20,180 bases of DNA from Clostridiales bacterium (lineage in GTDB: Bacteria; Bacillota; Clostridia; Oscillospirales; Butyricicoccaceae), in the NCBI GenBank assembly GCA_019421385.1, contig JAHZFK010000040.1, positions 1 to 20,180 of the forward strand, written 5' to 3'. Position 1 is the first letter of the stretch; each line of letters starts with the position of its first letter. The notes beneath the pieces are model-generated. The model saw only the letters and a program-made list of their open reading frames with translations, was not told the DNA's origin and did not search any database. This document shows, in pieces, positions 14,062 to 20,180 of the stretch. The translations under genes and the position numbers were made by a program.

Positions 14062-14109
14062 AGCCCGGTGCGCTGCGGCCGCGATTGTGCGCCGATGGCA
14101 AACCGGGCT
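14062..14109 (+). other. Stem-loop between dctM and the LarA-like gene
   Basis: AGCCCGGT (14062-14069) pairs with ACCGGGCT (14102-14109). An adjoining GCGC/GCGC stem and a GCGGCCGC palindrome in the loop add further structure. Downstream are only loose Ts (CTTTGGAATTTT), so it may be a weak attenuator or an RNA-processing site that lowers or separates expression of the enzyme genes from the transporter. Confidence 0.5.
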
Positions 14110-14139
14110 TTGGAATTTTAGAAATGGAGGTTTTTTACT

Positions 14140-15423
14140 ATGAGAGAGCGCCCTTTGGTCGCTGATCTGGTCAAGGATACATTTGTGCCGAAAATGTTTC
14201 GCGTGCGTCAGAAATTCCCGCGTCCGCGGATCGATCCGAGCGAAATCCCCAGCATCATCGAGGGCTTGCTGAGTCAGGAGAAGTTTGCGTCCCGCGTCAA
14301 GCCGGGCATGCGCATTGCGATCACGGCAGGCTCGCGCGGCGTTGCCAATGTTGCGCTGACGACCAAATGTATTGCGGATTTTGTCAAATCGCGCGGCGCG
14401 CATCCCTTTGTTGTGCCGGCGATGGGCAGCCATGGCGGCGCGACGGCGGAAGGACAGCGCGAAATCCTAGAAGGCTACGGTATTACGGAGGATTATATCG
14501 GTTGTCCGATCATCTCCTCGATGGAGGTGAAAAAGATCGGCGTCAATGACGAAGGCGTGGACGTTTACATCGATAAAAATGCAGCCGAAGCGGACGGTAT
14601 TATTCTGGGCTGCCGCATCAAGCCGCACACGGCGTTCCGCGGACCGTACGAAAGCGGCCTGATGAAGATGATGGCGATCGGTTTGGGCAAGCAGTATGGC
14701 GCGGAGGTGTGTCATGCGGAAGGCTTTAAGAACATGGCGAAAAATGTGCCGCTGTTTGGTCGGTGCATTCTGAAAAATGCGCCGATCCTGTTTGGCGTAC
14801 CGACGATTGAAAACGCTTTTGATGAGACCTGCAAAATCGTGGCTGTTGCAGCGGAGGATATTGACGCGGAAGAGCCGGGACTGCTCAAAGAAGCGTTCAC
14901 CTATATGCCGCGCATTCTGGTCGATTCGTGCGACGTGCTGATCGTCGATCAGATCGGCAAGAATTTCAGCGGCGACGGCATGGATCCAAACATTACAGGT
15001 ACGTTTTGTTCGCCGTATGCATCCGGCGGCATCCAGTCGCAGCGCGTGGCGGTGCTCGACTTGAGCCCGGAAACGCACGGCAACGGCATCGGTCTGGGCT
15101 ATTCCAGCGCGACGACCAAGCGCGTGTTCGATCAGCTCGATCTGGCGTCTATGTATCCGAACGCGATCACCTGCACGGTGCTCGGCGGCGTGCGCATCCC
15201 GATCGTGATGGAAAGCGATAAGGAAACCATTCAGGTCTGTATCAAGAGCTGCAACGAGATCGACAAATCCAATCCGCGCGTGGTGCGTATTCCGAACAGC
15301 CTGCATTTGGAGCATATCATGCTTTCCGAGTCCTACTGGGAGGAAGCGCAGGCCAATCCCGATCTGGAGATCGAGTCCGAGCCGGAATATCTGCCCTTTG
15401 ATGAGGACGGAAATCTGTGGTAA
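14140..15423 (+). CDS. LarA-like nickel-pincer isomerase homologue (DUF2088), probable sugar-acid epimerase
   Basis: This 427-residue protein has the length and layout of lactate racemase LarA. Aligned by motif to L. plantarum LarA, His98 (GSHGGAT) and His163 (KPHTAFRG) fit the two catalytic histidines (108 and 174; spacing 65 against 66). Lys176 and His192 fit the lysine that carries the nickel-pincer cofactor and a nickel ligand (184 and 200; spacing 16 in both), and Arg66 fits Arg75. The LarA Asp72 position is Ala63, and DKTRP is replaced by AGSRG, so substrate recognition probably differs. Family members outside LarA act on other 2-hydroxy acids. In this operon a C2 epimerisation of an aldonate is the natural inference; the exact substrate is unknown. 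GGAGG precedes the ATG. No larB, larC or larE homologue lies in the window. Confidence 0.85.
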   Translation: MRERPLVADLVKDTFVPKMFRVRQKFPRPRIDPSEIPSIIEGLLSQEKFASRVKPGMRIAITAGSRGVANVALTTKCIADFVKSRGAHPFVVPAMGSHGGATAEGQREILEGYGITEDYIGCPIISSMEVKKIGVNDEGVDVYIDKNAAEADGIILGCRIKPHTAFRGPYESGLMKMMAIGLGKQYGAEVCHAEGFKNMAKNVPLFGRCILKNAPILFGVPTIENAFDETCKIVAVAAEDIDAEEPGLLKEAFTYMPRILVDSCDVLIVDQIGKNFSGDGMDPNITGTFCSPYASGGIQSQRVAVLDLSPETHGNGIGLGYSSATTKRVFDQLDLASMYPNAITCTVLGGVRIPIVMESDKETIQVCIKSCNEIDKSNPRVVRIPNSLHLEHIMLSESYWEEAQANPDLEIESEPEYLPFDEDGNLW

Positions 15424-15476
15424 CAAGCGCGCAGACAGTTTTGCAGCGCGAAAATTGATGTAGAGGTGAACCATTG

Positions 15477-16967
15477 ATGGAAAAACTGAATTATGAAGTG
15501 CTGAAAAAGTCCGGTTACACGGGCTATATTCTGGAAAATGCACCGGAGAAGCTCCTCCAGTTTGGCGAAGGCAACTTCCTGCGCGCCTTTGTCGATTACT
15601 GGTTTGATATGTCCAACGAAAAGGTGGGCTGGAACGGCAAGGCGGTTCTGGTGCAGCCGATCGCGCCCGGTCTTGCCAAGCAGATCAACGAGCAGCAGGG
15701 TCTGTACACCCTGTATCTGCGCGGCCGCGAGAACGGCGAGAAGGTTGATCGCAAGCGCGTGATTTCTTCGGTGTCCCGCTGCCTGAACCCCTATGAGAAG
15801 GCGGACTATGACGCGATGATGGAAGTCGCGGTATCTGACGACCTCGAGTACATCGTTTCCAACACCACCGAGGCCGGTATCGTTTACGATCCCGCCTGCC
15901 AGAAGGATGACTGCCCACCGTCCTCGTTTCCGGCAAAGCTGACGCAGGTGCTGTACAAGCGCTGGCAGGCCGGCAAGAAGCCGCTGGTCATCCTGTCCTG
16001 CGAGCTGATCGACAACAACGGCAAAGAGCTGGAAAAGTGCGTCGGCCAGTACATCGAGCAGTGGGGACTGGAAGCGGACTTCAAGGCTTGGTGTGGCGAA
16101 TGCACTTTCTGCTCGACGCTGGTTGACCGCATCGTGCCCGGCCGCATCAAGGACGCTGCCGAGGCGGCTAAGATGGACGAGGAGAACGGCTACCACGATG
16201 AACTGATCGACGTGGGCGAGGTGTTCGGCGTTTGGAACATCGAAGGCCCGGAATGGCTCGCGGACAAACTGCCGTTTAAGGCGGCTGGTCTGAACTGCAT
16301 CATCGTACCGGACGTTACCCCGTACAAGAAACGCAAGGTGCGCATCCTGAACGGTGCGCACACCGGCTTTGTGCTCGGTGCGTACCTTGCAGGCTTCGAT
16401 ATCGTGCGCGACTGTATGCACAACGAGCATATCAAGGGCTTCATGAACAAGATGCTGCACGAGGAGGTCATCTCGACCCTGCCGCTCGACAAGAATGATT
16501 TGGAAAACTTCGCGGCGGCGGTAGAGGATCGCTTCAACAACCCGTTTGTCGACCACGAACTGATGAGCATTTCGCTCAACTCCACCTCCAAGTGGAAGGC
16601 GCGCAACATGCCGAGCTTCTTGGAGTACATCGAGAAGGAAGGCAAGCTGCCGGTCTGCCTGACTATGTCGCTTGCCGCGTACATCGCGTTCTACTCGACT
16701 GACGTGCAGGAGCTGACCGACAAAGGTCTGGTCTGCAAGCGTCCCAAGGGCAATACCTACACCTGCTCGGACGACCGCTGGGCGCTCGAGTTCTACTGGG
16801 CGCATCGTGATGACAGCGACGCCGATCTGGTGCATGCGGTGCTGACCAATGAGCAGATGTGGGATCAGGATTTGACGAAGATCGACGGCGTAGAAGCTGC
16901 GGTGCTCGCAAACCTGACCAAGATCCGCACGGAAGGCGCGGAGGCCGCGTTCGCTTCCTGCCTGTAA
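15477..16967 (+). CDS. uxaB: Tagaturonate reductase (altronate oxidoreductase) UxaB
   Basis: This 496-residue NAD-dependent enzyme of the mannitol dehydrogenase family interconverts D-tagaturonate and D-altronate. An N-terminal nucleotide-binding domain opens with LLQFGEGNFLRAFVDYWFD and continues with VSNTTEAGI. A C-terminal catalytic domain carries DVTPYKKRKVRILNGAHT (279-296), where the family's catalytic Lys and the Asn-Gly-x-His motif are found. SRC in VISSVSRCLNP and the CGECTFCSTLVDRIVPGR stretch fit UxaB rather than mannonate oxidoreductase UxuB. GAGGTG (15463-15468) is eight bases before the ATG at 15477; a TTG codon directly in front is less likely as start. It lies 53 bases after the LarA-like gene. 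Confidence 0.93.
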   Translation: MEKLNYEVLKKSGYTGYILENAPEKLLQFGEGNFLRAFVDYWFDMSNEKVGWNGKAVLVQPIAPGLAKQINEQQGLYTLYLRGRENGEKVDRKRVISSVSRCLNPYEKADYDAMMEVAVSDDLEYIVSNTTEAGIVYDPACQKDDCPPSSFPAKLTQVLYKRWQAGKKPLVILSCELIDNNGKELEKCVGQYIEQWGLEADFKAWCGECTFCSTLVDRIVPGRIKDAAEAAKMDEENGYHDELIDVGEVFGVWNIEGPEWLADKLPFKAAGLNCIIVPDVTPYKKRKVRILNGAHTGFVLGAYLAGFDIVRDCMHNEHIKGFMNKMLHEEVISTLPLDKNDLENFAAAVEDRFNNPFVDHELMSISLNSTSKWKARNMPSFLEYIEKEGKLPVCLTMSLAAYIAFYSTDVQELTDKGLVCKRPKGNTYTCSDDRWALEFYWAHRDDSDADLVHAVLTNEQMWDQDLTKIDGVEAAVLANLTKIRTEGAEAAFASCL

Positions 16968-16982
16968 GCGGGAGGACGAACT

Positions 16983-18464
16983 ATGACAAAACTCATTCGC
17001 ATCACCGAACGGGATAATGTAGCCGTGGCGCTGCATCCCGTCAGCAAAGGTGAAACACTTCCTGCGGGCAGCATGACCGTTACCGCGGCAGAGGACATCC
17101 CGCAGGGGCACAAAATTGCGCTCGCACCGATCACCGAGGGCGACGCGGTCATTAAGTATGGTTATCCGATCGGTCATACGACCGCAGCCGTCGAGACCGG
17201 TGCATGGGTGCACACCCACAATATGAAAACCAACCTGTCGGGCGAGGAGGAATATACCTACGAACCCGATGTGCCGTCGGTCACGGCAGTCGAGCCGGAA
17301 ACCTTTATGGGCTTCCGCCGTAAGGACGGCCGCGCAGCCGTCCGCAACGAGATTTGGATCATCCCGACCGTCGGCTGTGTCAACGACGTAGCCAAAAAGA
17401 TGGTGCGCGACAATCAGGACTTGGTGAGCGGTTCGATCGAGGGACTCTATACCTTTACCCATCCGTATGGCTGCTCGCAGACCGGCGCAGACCATGCGCA
17501 GACCCGTAAGCTGCTCGCGGCGCTGGTGCGTCATCCGAATGCGGCGGCGGTGCTGGTGCTCAGTCTTGGCTGCGAGAACCTGCAGCACGACCAGTTCCTC
17601 GAAGAGCTTGGTTCATATGACGAAAACCGCGTCAAGTTCCTGACCTGTCAGGATGTGGAGGACGAGTTTGCAGCCGGACGGGAGCTGCTCGAGCAGTGCG
17701 CGGCATACGCGTCGCAGTTCAGCCGTCAACCTATTCCGGTCAGCGATTTGGTGATCGGCATGAAGTGCGGCGGTTCGGATGGACTGTCCGGCGTGACCGC
17801 GAACCCGACCGTTGGCGCGTTCAGCGATATGATGATCGCCCGCGGCGGCTCGACCGTGCTGACCGAGGTGCCGGAGATGTTCGGCGCGGAGGGGATGCTG
17901 CTCAGCCGCTGCGTCAATCGTACTGTCTTTGACAAGGCGACCAGCATGCTCAACAATTTTAAGGATTATTTCATCAGCCATCACGAGACCGTGTACGAAA
18001 ATCCCTCGCCCGGCAACAAAAAGGGCGGCATCACCACGCTCGAGGATAAGTCCTGCGGCTGTGTGCAGAAGGGCGGCACGGCTCCGATCGTGGATGTCAT
18101 CGGCTATGGCGACGCAGTGACCGCGCACGGCCTGAACATGCTGTACGGCCCGGGCAACGACCTTGTCTCCGCTACCGCTATGACGGCGGCAGGCGCACAT
18201 ATCGTGCTGTTCACCACCGGACGCGGCACGCCGTTCGGCGCACCCGCGCCGACCATCAAAATCGCCAGCAACAGCCAGCTTGCGGCGAAGAAGTCCGGCT
18301 GGATCGACTTCGATGCCGGCCCGGTCGCGGATGGCGAGCCAATCAAAGATGCGGCGGCACGCTTGTTCGATCTGGTGATTCAGGTTGCCAGCGGACAGCT
18401 CTCCAAGAGCGAGCAGCTCGGCTACCGCGAAATCGCAATCTTTAAGGATGGCGTTACGTTGTAA
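16983..18464 (+). CDS. uxaA: Altronate dehydratase UxaA
   Basis: This 493-residue dehydratase converts D-altronate to 2-keto-3-deoxy-D-gluconate. It has an N-terminal SAF domain (about residues 10-85) ending in WVHTHNMKTNL (His77, His79). A large catalytic domain includes GFRRKDGRAAVRNEIWIIPTVGCVN, THPYGCSQTG, LGCENLQ, KCGGSDGLSGVTANPTVG (from 261), and SCGCVQKGG (357-365), whose cysteines and histidines are candidate iron ligands in this iron-dependent family. Both domains are in one chain, as in E. coli UxaA. GGGAGG lies seven bases before the ATG, and uxaB ends 15 bases upstream. A terminator follows, so it is the last gene of the operon. The enzymes for the product, KdgK and KdgA, are not in the window. 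Confidence 0.95.
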   Translation: MTKLIRITERDNVAVALHPVSKGETLPAGSMTVTAAEDIPQGHKIALAPITEGDAVIKYGYPIGHTTAAVETGAWVHTHNMKTNLSGEEEYTYEPDVPSVTAVEPETFMGFRRKDGRAAVRNEIWIIPTVGCVNDVAKKMVRDNQDLVSGSIEGLYTFTHPYGCSQTGADHAQTRKLLAALVRHPNAAAVLVLSLGCENLQHDQFLEELGSYDENRVKFLTCQDVEDEFAAGRELLEQCAAYASQFSRQPIPVSDLVIGMKCGGSDGLSGVTANPTVGAFSDMMIARGGSTVLTEVPEMFGAEGMLLSRCVNRTVFDKATSMLNNFKDYFISHHETVYENPSPGNKKGGITTLEDKSCGCVQKGGTAPIVDVIGYGDAVTAHGLNMLYGPGNDLVSATAMTAAGAHIVLFTTGRGTPFGAPAPTIKIASNSQLAAKKSGWIDFDAGPVADGEPIKDAAARLFDLVIQVASGQLSKSEQLGYREIAIFKDGVTL

Positions 18465-18532
18465 AGCGTGCAGTCATATCCTCTCTCTTTTGATACTATC
18501 GTATTTCCTTTTCTACTTTCTTTGAATGGGGG

Positions 18533-18562
18533 AACGCCGCAGCGTGAGCGCTGCGGCGTTTT
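18533..18562 (+). terminator. Rho-independent terminator of the sugar-acid operon
   Basis: A 12-bp arm AACGCCGCAGCG (18533-18544) pairs with 18549-18560 around a TGAG loop. The run of four Ts starts inside the arm and is followed by TCT. It lies about 70 bases after the uxaA stop. Confidence 0.88.
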
Positions 18563-18572
18563 CTCTATCTAC

Positions 18573-18598
18573 TCGATTGAAACCACGCTTTCAATCGA
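18573..18598. repeat. 10-bp inverted repeat, TCGATTGAAA arms
   Basis: Arms 18573-18582 and 18589-18598 are perfectly complementary around a six-base loop. It directly follows the operon terminator and opens the hairpin-rich stretch. Confidence 0.75.
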
Positions 18599-18678
18599 AG
18601 GGGGCTGTGCCGCGTTTCACGCGGACAAAGCCGAAGCAGCGCAAAGTTCCGACAAGCGAAACTTTGCTTCGCACTGGT

Positions 18679-18709
18679 ATCAAAAGCCCGGCAGAGCCAG
18701 GCTTTTGAT
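18679..18709. repeat. Inverted repeat ATCAAAAGCC / GGCTTTTGAT
   Basis: Ten-base perfect arms (18679-18688 and 18700-18709) surround an inner GGC/GCC stem with an AGA loop, one mismatch apart. It lies next to the AAAAGAGGCTGC hairpin and may act with it. Confidence 0.75.
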
Positions 18710-18710
18710 G

Positions 18711-18738
18711 AAAAGAGGCTGCTATTGCAGCCTCTTTT
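18711..18738. terminator. Bidirectional terminator between convergent genes
   Basis: A perfect 12-bp stem AAAAGAGGCTGC (18711-18722) with 18727-18738 closes a TATT loop. The stem begins with AAAA and ends with TTTT, so a T-run follows the G/C part on both strands. It is well placed to end the AAA+ ATPase transcript and any read-through from the operon. Confidence 0.82.
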
Positions 18739-18748
18739 CTATTGTATG

Positions 18749-18768
18749 CGCGCAAAGCGCGTTTTTTT
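18749..18768 (+). terminator. Small hairpin with a seven-T run
   Basis: CGCGC (18749-18753) pairs with GCGCG (18757-18761) around AAA, followed by seven Ts that run into the stop codon of the facing ATPase gene. It would act on plus-strand transcripts, protecting the ATPase gene from antisense read-through. Confidence 0.6.
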
Positions 18769-20180
18769 AGGACTGGTCGGCGGCACGAGTTTTCTCGATT
18801 TCCTCGAGCAGATGCTTTTGCGTATCGTCGAACAGCAAGCGCTTGTTGTGCGCAAAGTAGGCTTCGCACCCGAAATTCTGGATAAACCACGAGGTAAAGT
18901 AGTTCGCGGTCAGTTCGGTTGCAAACAGCACCATCTCCTGACTGTCCCCAATTGCTTCGTCGAGGAAGGCAAAAGCGTTTGCCAGCGCGCGGTCGGTCTG
19001 GTCGGCTGCGTCTGCACGCGCCTGCACATCGGCTTGGAATTTCTCCTTGAGGTAGTCGAATGTGCGGCCTGTTGGGATTTTTTCGAGCGACAGCCCTTGC
19101 CGGAAAGCGTCCAGCCGTTCGGTCTCGCGCGCGGCGATGAACAATGCGTCGCGGTCGGTCGAACCGGCGGCACGGCGGCGGGAGAGCGCGGCGCGCTTGT
19201 CGTCCAACAGCGTGCCAAGCGTCTTTTCGCCCTCGCGGATGCGGATGAGATCCTGATGCAGCGCGTCGGTCAGACCGTCCTGCCGGTAGGTTTCGCGTGC
19301 GCTGTCCGCCAGACGGGACAGCAGAAGACCGAGTACCCCCAGCTTTTCGTCAAACGGCGCGCCGGAAAGTTCGGAAGCGCGCACACGTTCCCATGAGCCG
19401 TCGAGGATTTCCTCCACGCGGTAAACGCGCTTGTACTTGTCGTAGAGTTGCAGATAGTTTGCAAAATCGCTTGCGACGCGCGGCAATTGTAAATACTGCT
19501 CGACTACTTGCCGGTCGATTGGCAGGCCGAGGGATTCATATACCTGCATCAGCTCGGACAAATCCTCCCAGCCGCGCGCGGTGACGAATTGCAGACCGTC
19601 CGCCGTTGCTTCGACACGGTAAAAATGGTCGCGCCGAATCTCCAGATAAGACAATATCGCGCCGTGGATGCCGCGGCGGTAGGCGTATTCCTTCCAGACC
19701 GCGAAATCCTCCTCCACGTCGATGCGCTTGACACGGTCGAGCGTGACCACGTCGAACTCGCGCACGGACTTGTTGTATTCGGGCGGGTTGCCAGCGGCCA
19801 CGACCACCCAGCCCGCGGGCAGCTGCTGGTTGCCGAAGGTTTTGCACTGCAAAAATTGCAGCATCATGGGGGTCAGCGTTTCGGAAATGCAGTTGATTTC
19901 GTCGAGGAACAAGATGCCCTCAGAAACGCCCGTGCGCTCGATCTCGCGGTACACCGAGGCGATGATCTCGCTCATCGTGTAAGCTGTGACCGCATATTCC
20001 TGCCCACCAAATTTCTCGTGCTCGATATAGGGCAGACCGAGTGCGGACTGGCGCGTGTGGTGGGTCAGCGTGTAGGACACCAGTCCCACGCCGGTTTCGT
20101 CCGCAATCTGCTCCATGATCTGGGTTTTGCCGATGCCCGGCGGGCCCATCAGCAGGATGGGGCGCTGCCGGATGGGCGGG
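18767..20180 (-). CDS. MoxR-type AAA+ ATPase, N-terminus outside the window
   Basis: This is the 3' part (about 470 residues) of an AAA+ protein. Reading leftwards from the window edge: PIRQRPILLMGPPGIGKTQIM contains the Walker A box, GILFLDEINCIS the Walker B with Asp-Glu, and VVVAAGNPPEYN the sensor-1 region. A helical lid and a long charged C-terminal region (about 250 residues) follow, with possible coiled coil around GEKTLGTLLDDKRAALSRRRA. It resembles MoxR ATPases that work with von Willebrand A-domain partners as chaperones; no such partner gene lies downstream here, so one would have to be upstream, outside the window. An internal ATG at 20149 falls inside the P-loop strand and is not the true start. 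Confidence 0.88.
   Translation of the reverse strand, partial: PPIRQRPILLMGPPGIGKTQIMEQIADETGVGLVSYTLTHHTRQSALGLPYIEHEKFGGQEYAVTAYTMSEIIASVYREIERTGVSEGILFLDEINCISETLTPMMLQFLQCKTFGNQQLPAGWVVVAAGNPPEYNKSVREFDVVTLDRVKRIDVEEDFAVWKEYAYRRGIHGAILSYLEIRRDHFYRVEATADGLQFVTARGWEDLSELMQVYESLGLPIDRQVVEQYLQLPRVASDFANYLQLYDKYKRVYRVEEILDGSWERVRASELSGAPFDEKLGVLGLLLSRLADSARETYRQDGLTDALHQDLIRIREGEKTLGTLLDDKRAALSRRRAAGSTDRDALFIAARETERLDAFRQGLSLEKIPTGRTFDYLKEKFQADVQARADAADQTDRALANAFAFLDEAIGDSQEMVLFATELTANYFTSWFIQNFGCEAYFAHNKRLLFDDTQKHLLEEIEKTRAADQS

Larger units (their letters stand above)
18465..18766. other. Structured intergenic region between convergent genes, no supported CDS
   Basis: This stretch of about 300 bases holds six hairpins in succession: the operon terminator (18533-18562), 18573-18598, 18610-18624, 18641-18667, 18679-18709 and 18711-18738, plus a small one at 18749-18761. 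Short open frames on both strands are made of these repeats and have no ribosome binding site or family resemblance. The density of inverted repeats suggests a mobile or dispersed intergenic element; this cannot be confirmed from one copy. Confidence 0.6.

Noticed and set aside
14140..15423. Naming the LarA homologue lactate racemase
   Set aside because: The substrate-site motif differs from LarA (AGSRG in place of DKTRP), no lar maturation genes are adjacent, and the operon is for sugar acids. The family call is safe; the lactate call is not.
15333..17588. A 751-codon open frame on the minus strand
   Set aside because: It is antisense to uxaB and the start of uxaA, both of which show clear family motifs. 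Its translation has no recognisable domain and reflects the G+C-rich codon pattern of the opposite strand.
18591..18890. A 99-codon frame on the minus strand and similar small frames nearby
   Set aside because: It spans hairpins and terminators, overlaps the ATPase gene and lacks a ribosome binding site. It is better explained as translation of an intergenic repeat.

Overview
This 20.2 kb window is a G+C-rich chromosomal segment from a Gram-positive anaerobe, most likely a Clostridia/Oscillospirales gut bacterium. The basis is inference: strong AGGAGG-type ribosome binding sites on nearly every gene, sigma-A type promoters, an rsmI-trmN6 pair, YitT and DUF4282-type membrane proteins, and a lipoprotein-type TRAP solute receptor. 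I see no phage, transposon, CRISPR or plasmid genes.

Left part (1-6.3 kb, all minus strand): a truncated initiator tRNA with its own promoter; a two-component system (response regulator then sensor kinase, almost touching); the translation and RNA-modification pair trmN6-rsmI; a DtxR/MntR-type metal-dependent repressor with its own promoter and terminator; a YitT-family membrane protein whose promoter lies inside a large inverted repeat; and a DUF4282-like membrane protein with a tyrosine-rich N-terminus and a Pro/Gln-rich tail.

Centre (6.4-8.5 kb, plus strand): aguA-aguB, the two-step hydrolytic route agmatine -> N-carbamoylputrescine -> putrescine, closed by a strong terminator. Then (minus strand) come a small two-TM protein and a GntR/FCD-family repressor.

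Right part (9.8-18.56 kb, plus strand): a catabolic operon divergent from the GntR-type gene. It has a sigma-A promoter with a palindromic operator just downstream. Gene order is a zinc-dependent polyol/aldonate dehydrogenase (LgoD-like), a three-gene TRAP transporter (DctP, DctQ, DctM), a LarA-like nickel-pincer isomerase homologue, tagaturonate reductase (UxaB) and altronate dehydratase (UxaA), then a terminator. The coherent reading is uptake of a sugar acid, oxidation of an L-galactonate-type acid to tagaturonate, reduction to D-altronate and dehydration to 2-keto-3-deoxygluconate. The LarA-like protein is the unexpected member. It keeps the residues expected to hold and use the nickel-pincer cofactor, but sits in a sugar-acid pathway, so it is a candidate sugar-acid epimerase of unknown specificity and the most interesting item here.

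Right edge: the 3' part of a MoxR-type AAA+ ATPase on the minus strand converges on the operon. Between them lies about 240 bp packed with hairpins and terminators, possibly a dispersed intergenic element.
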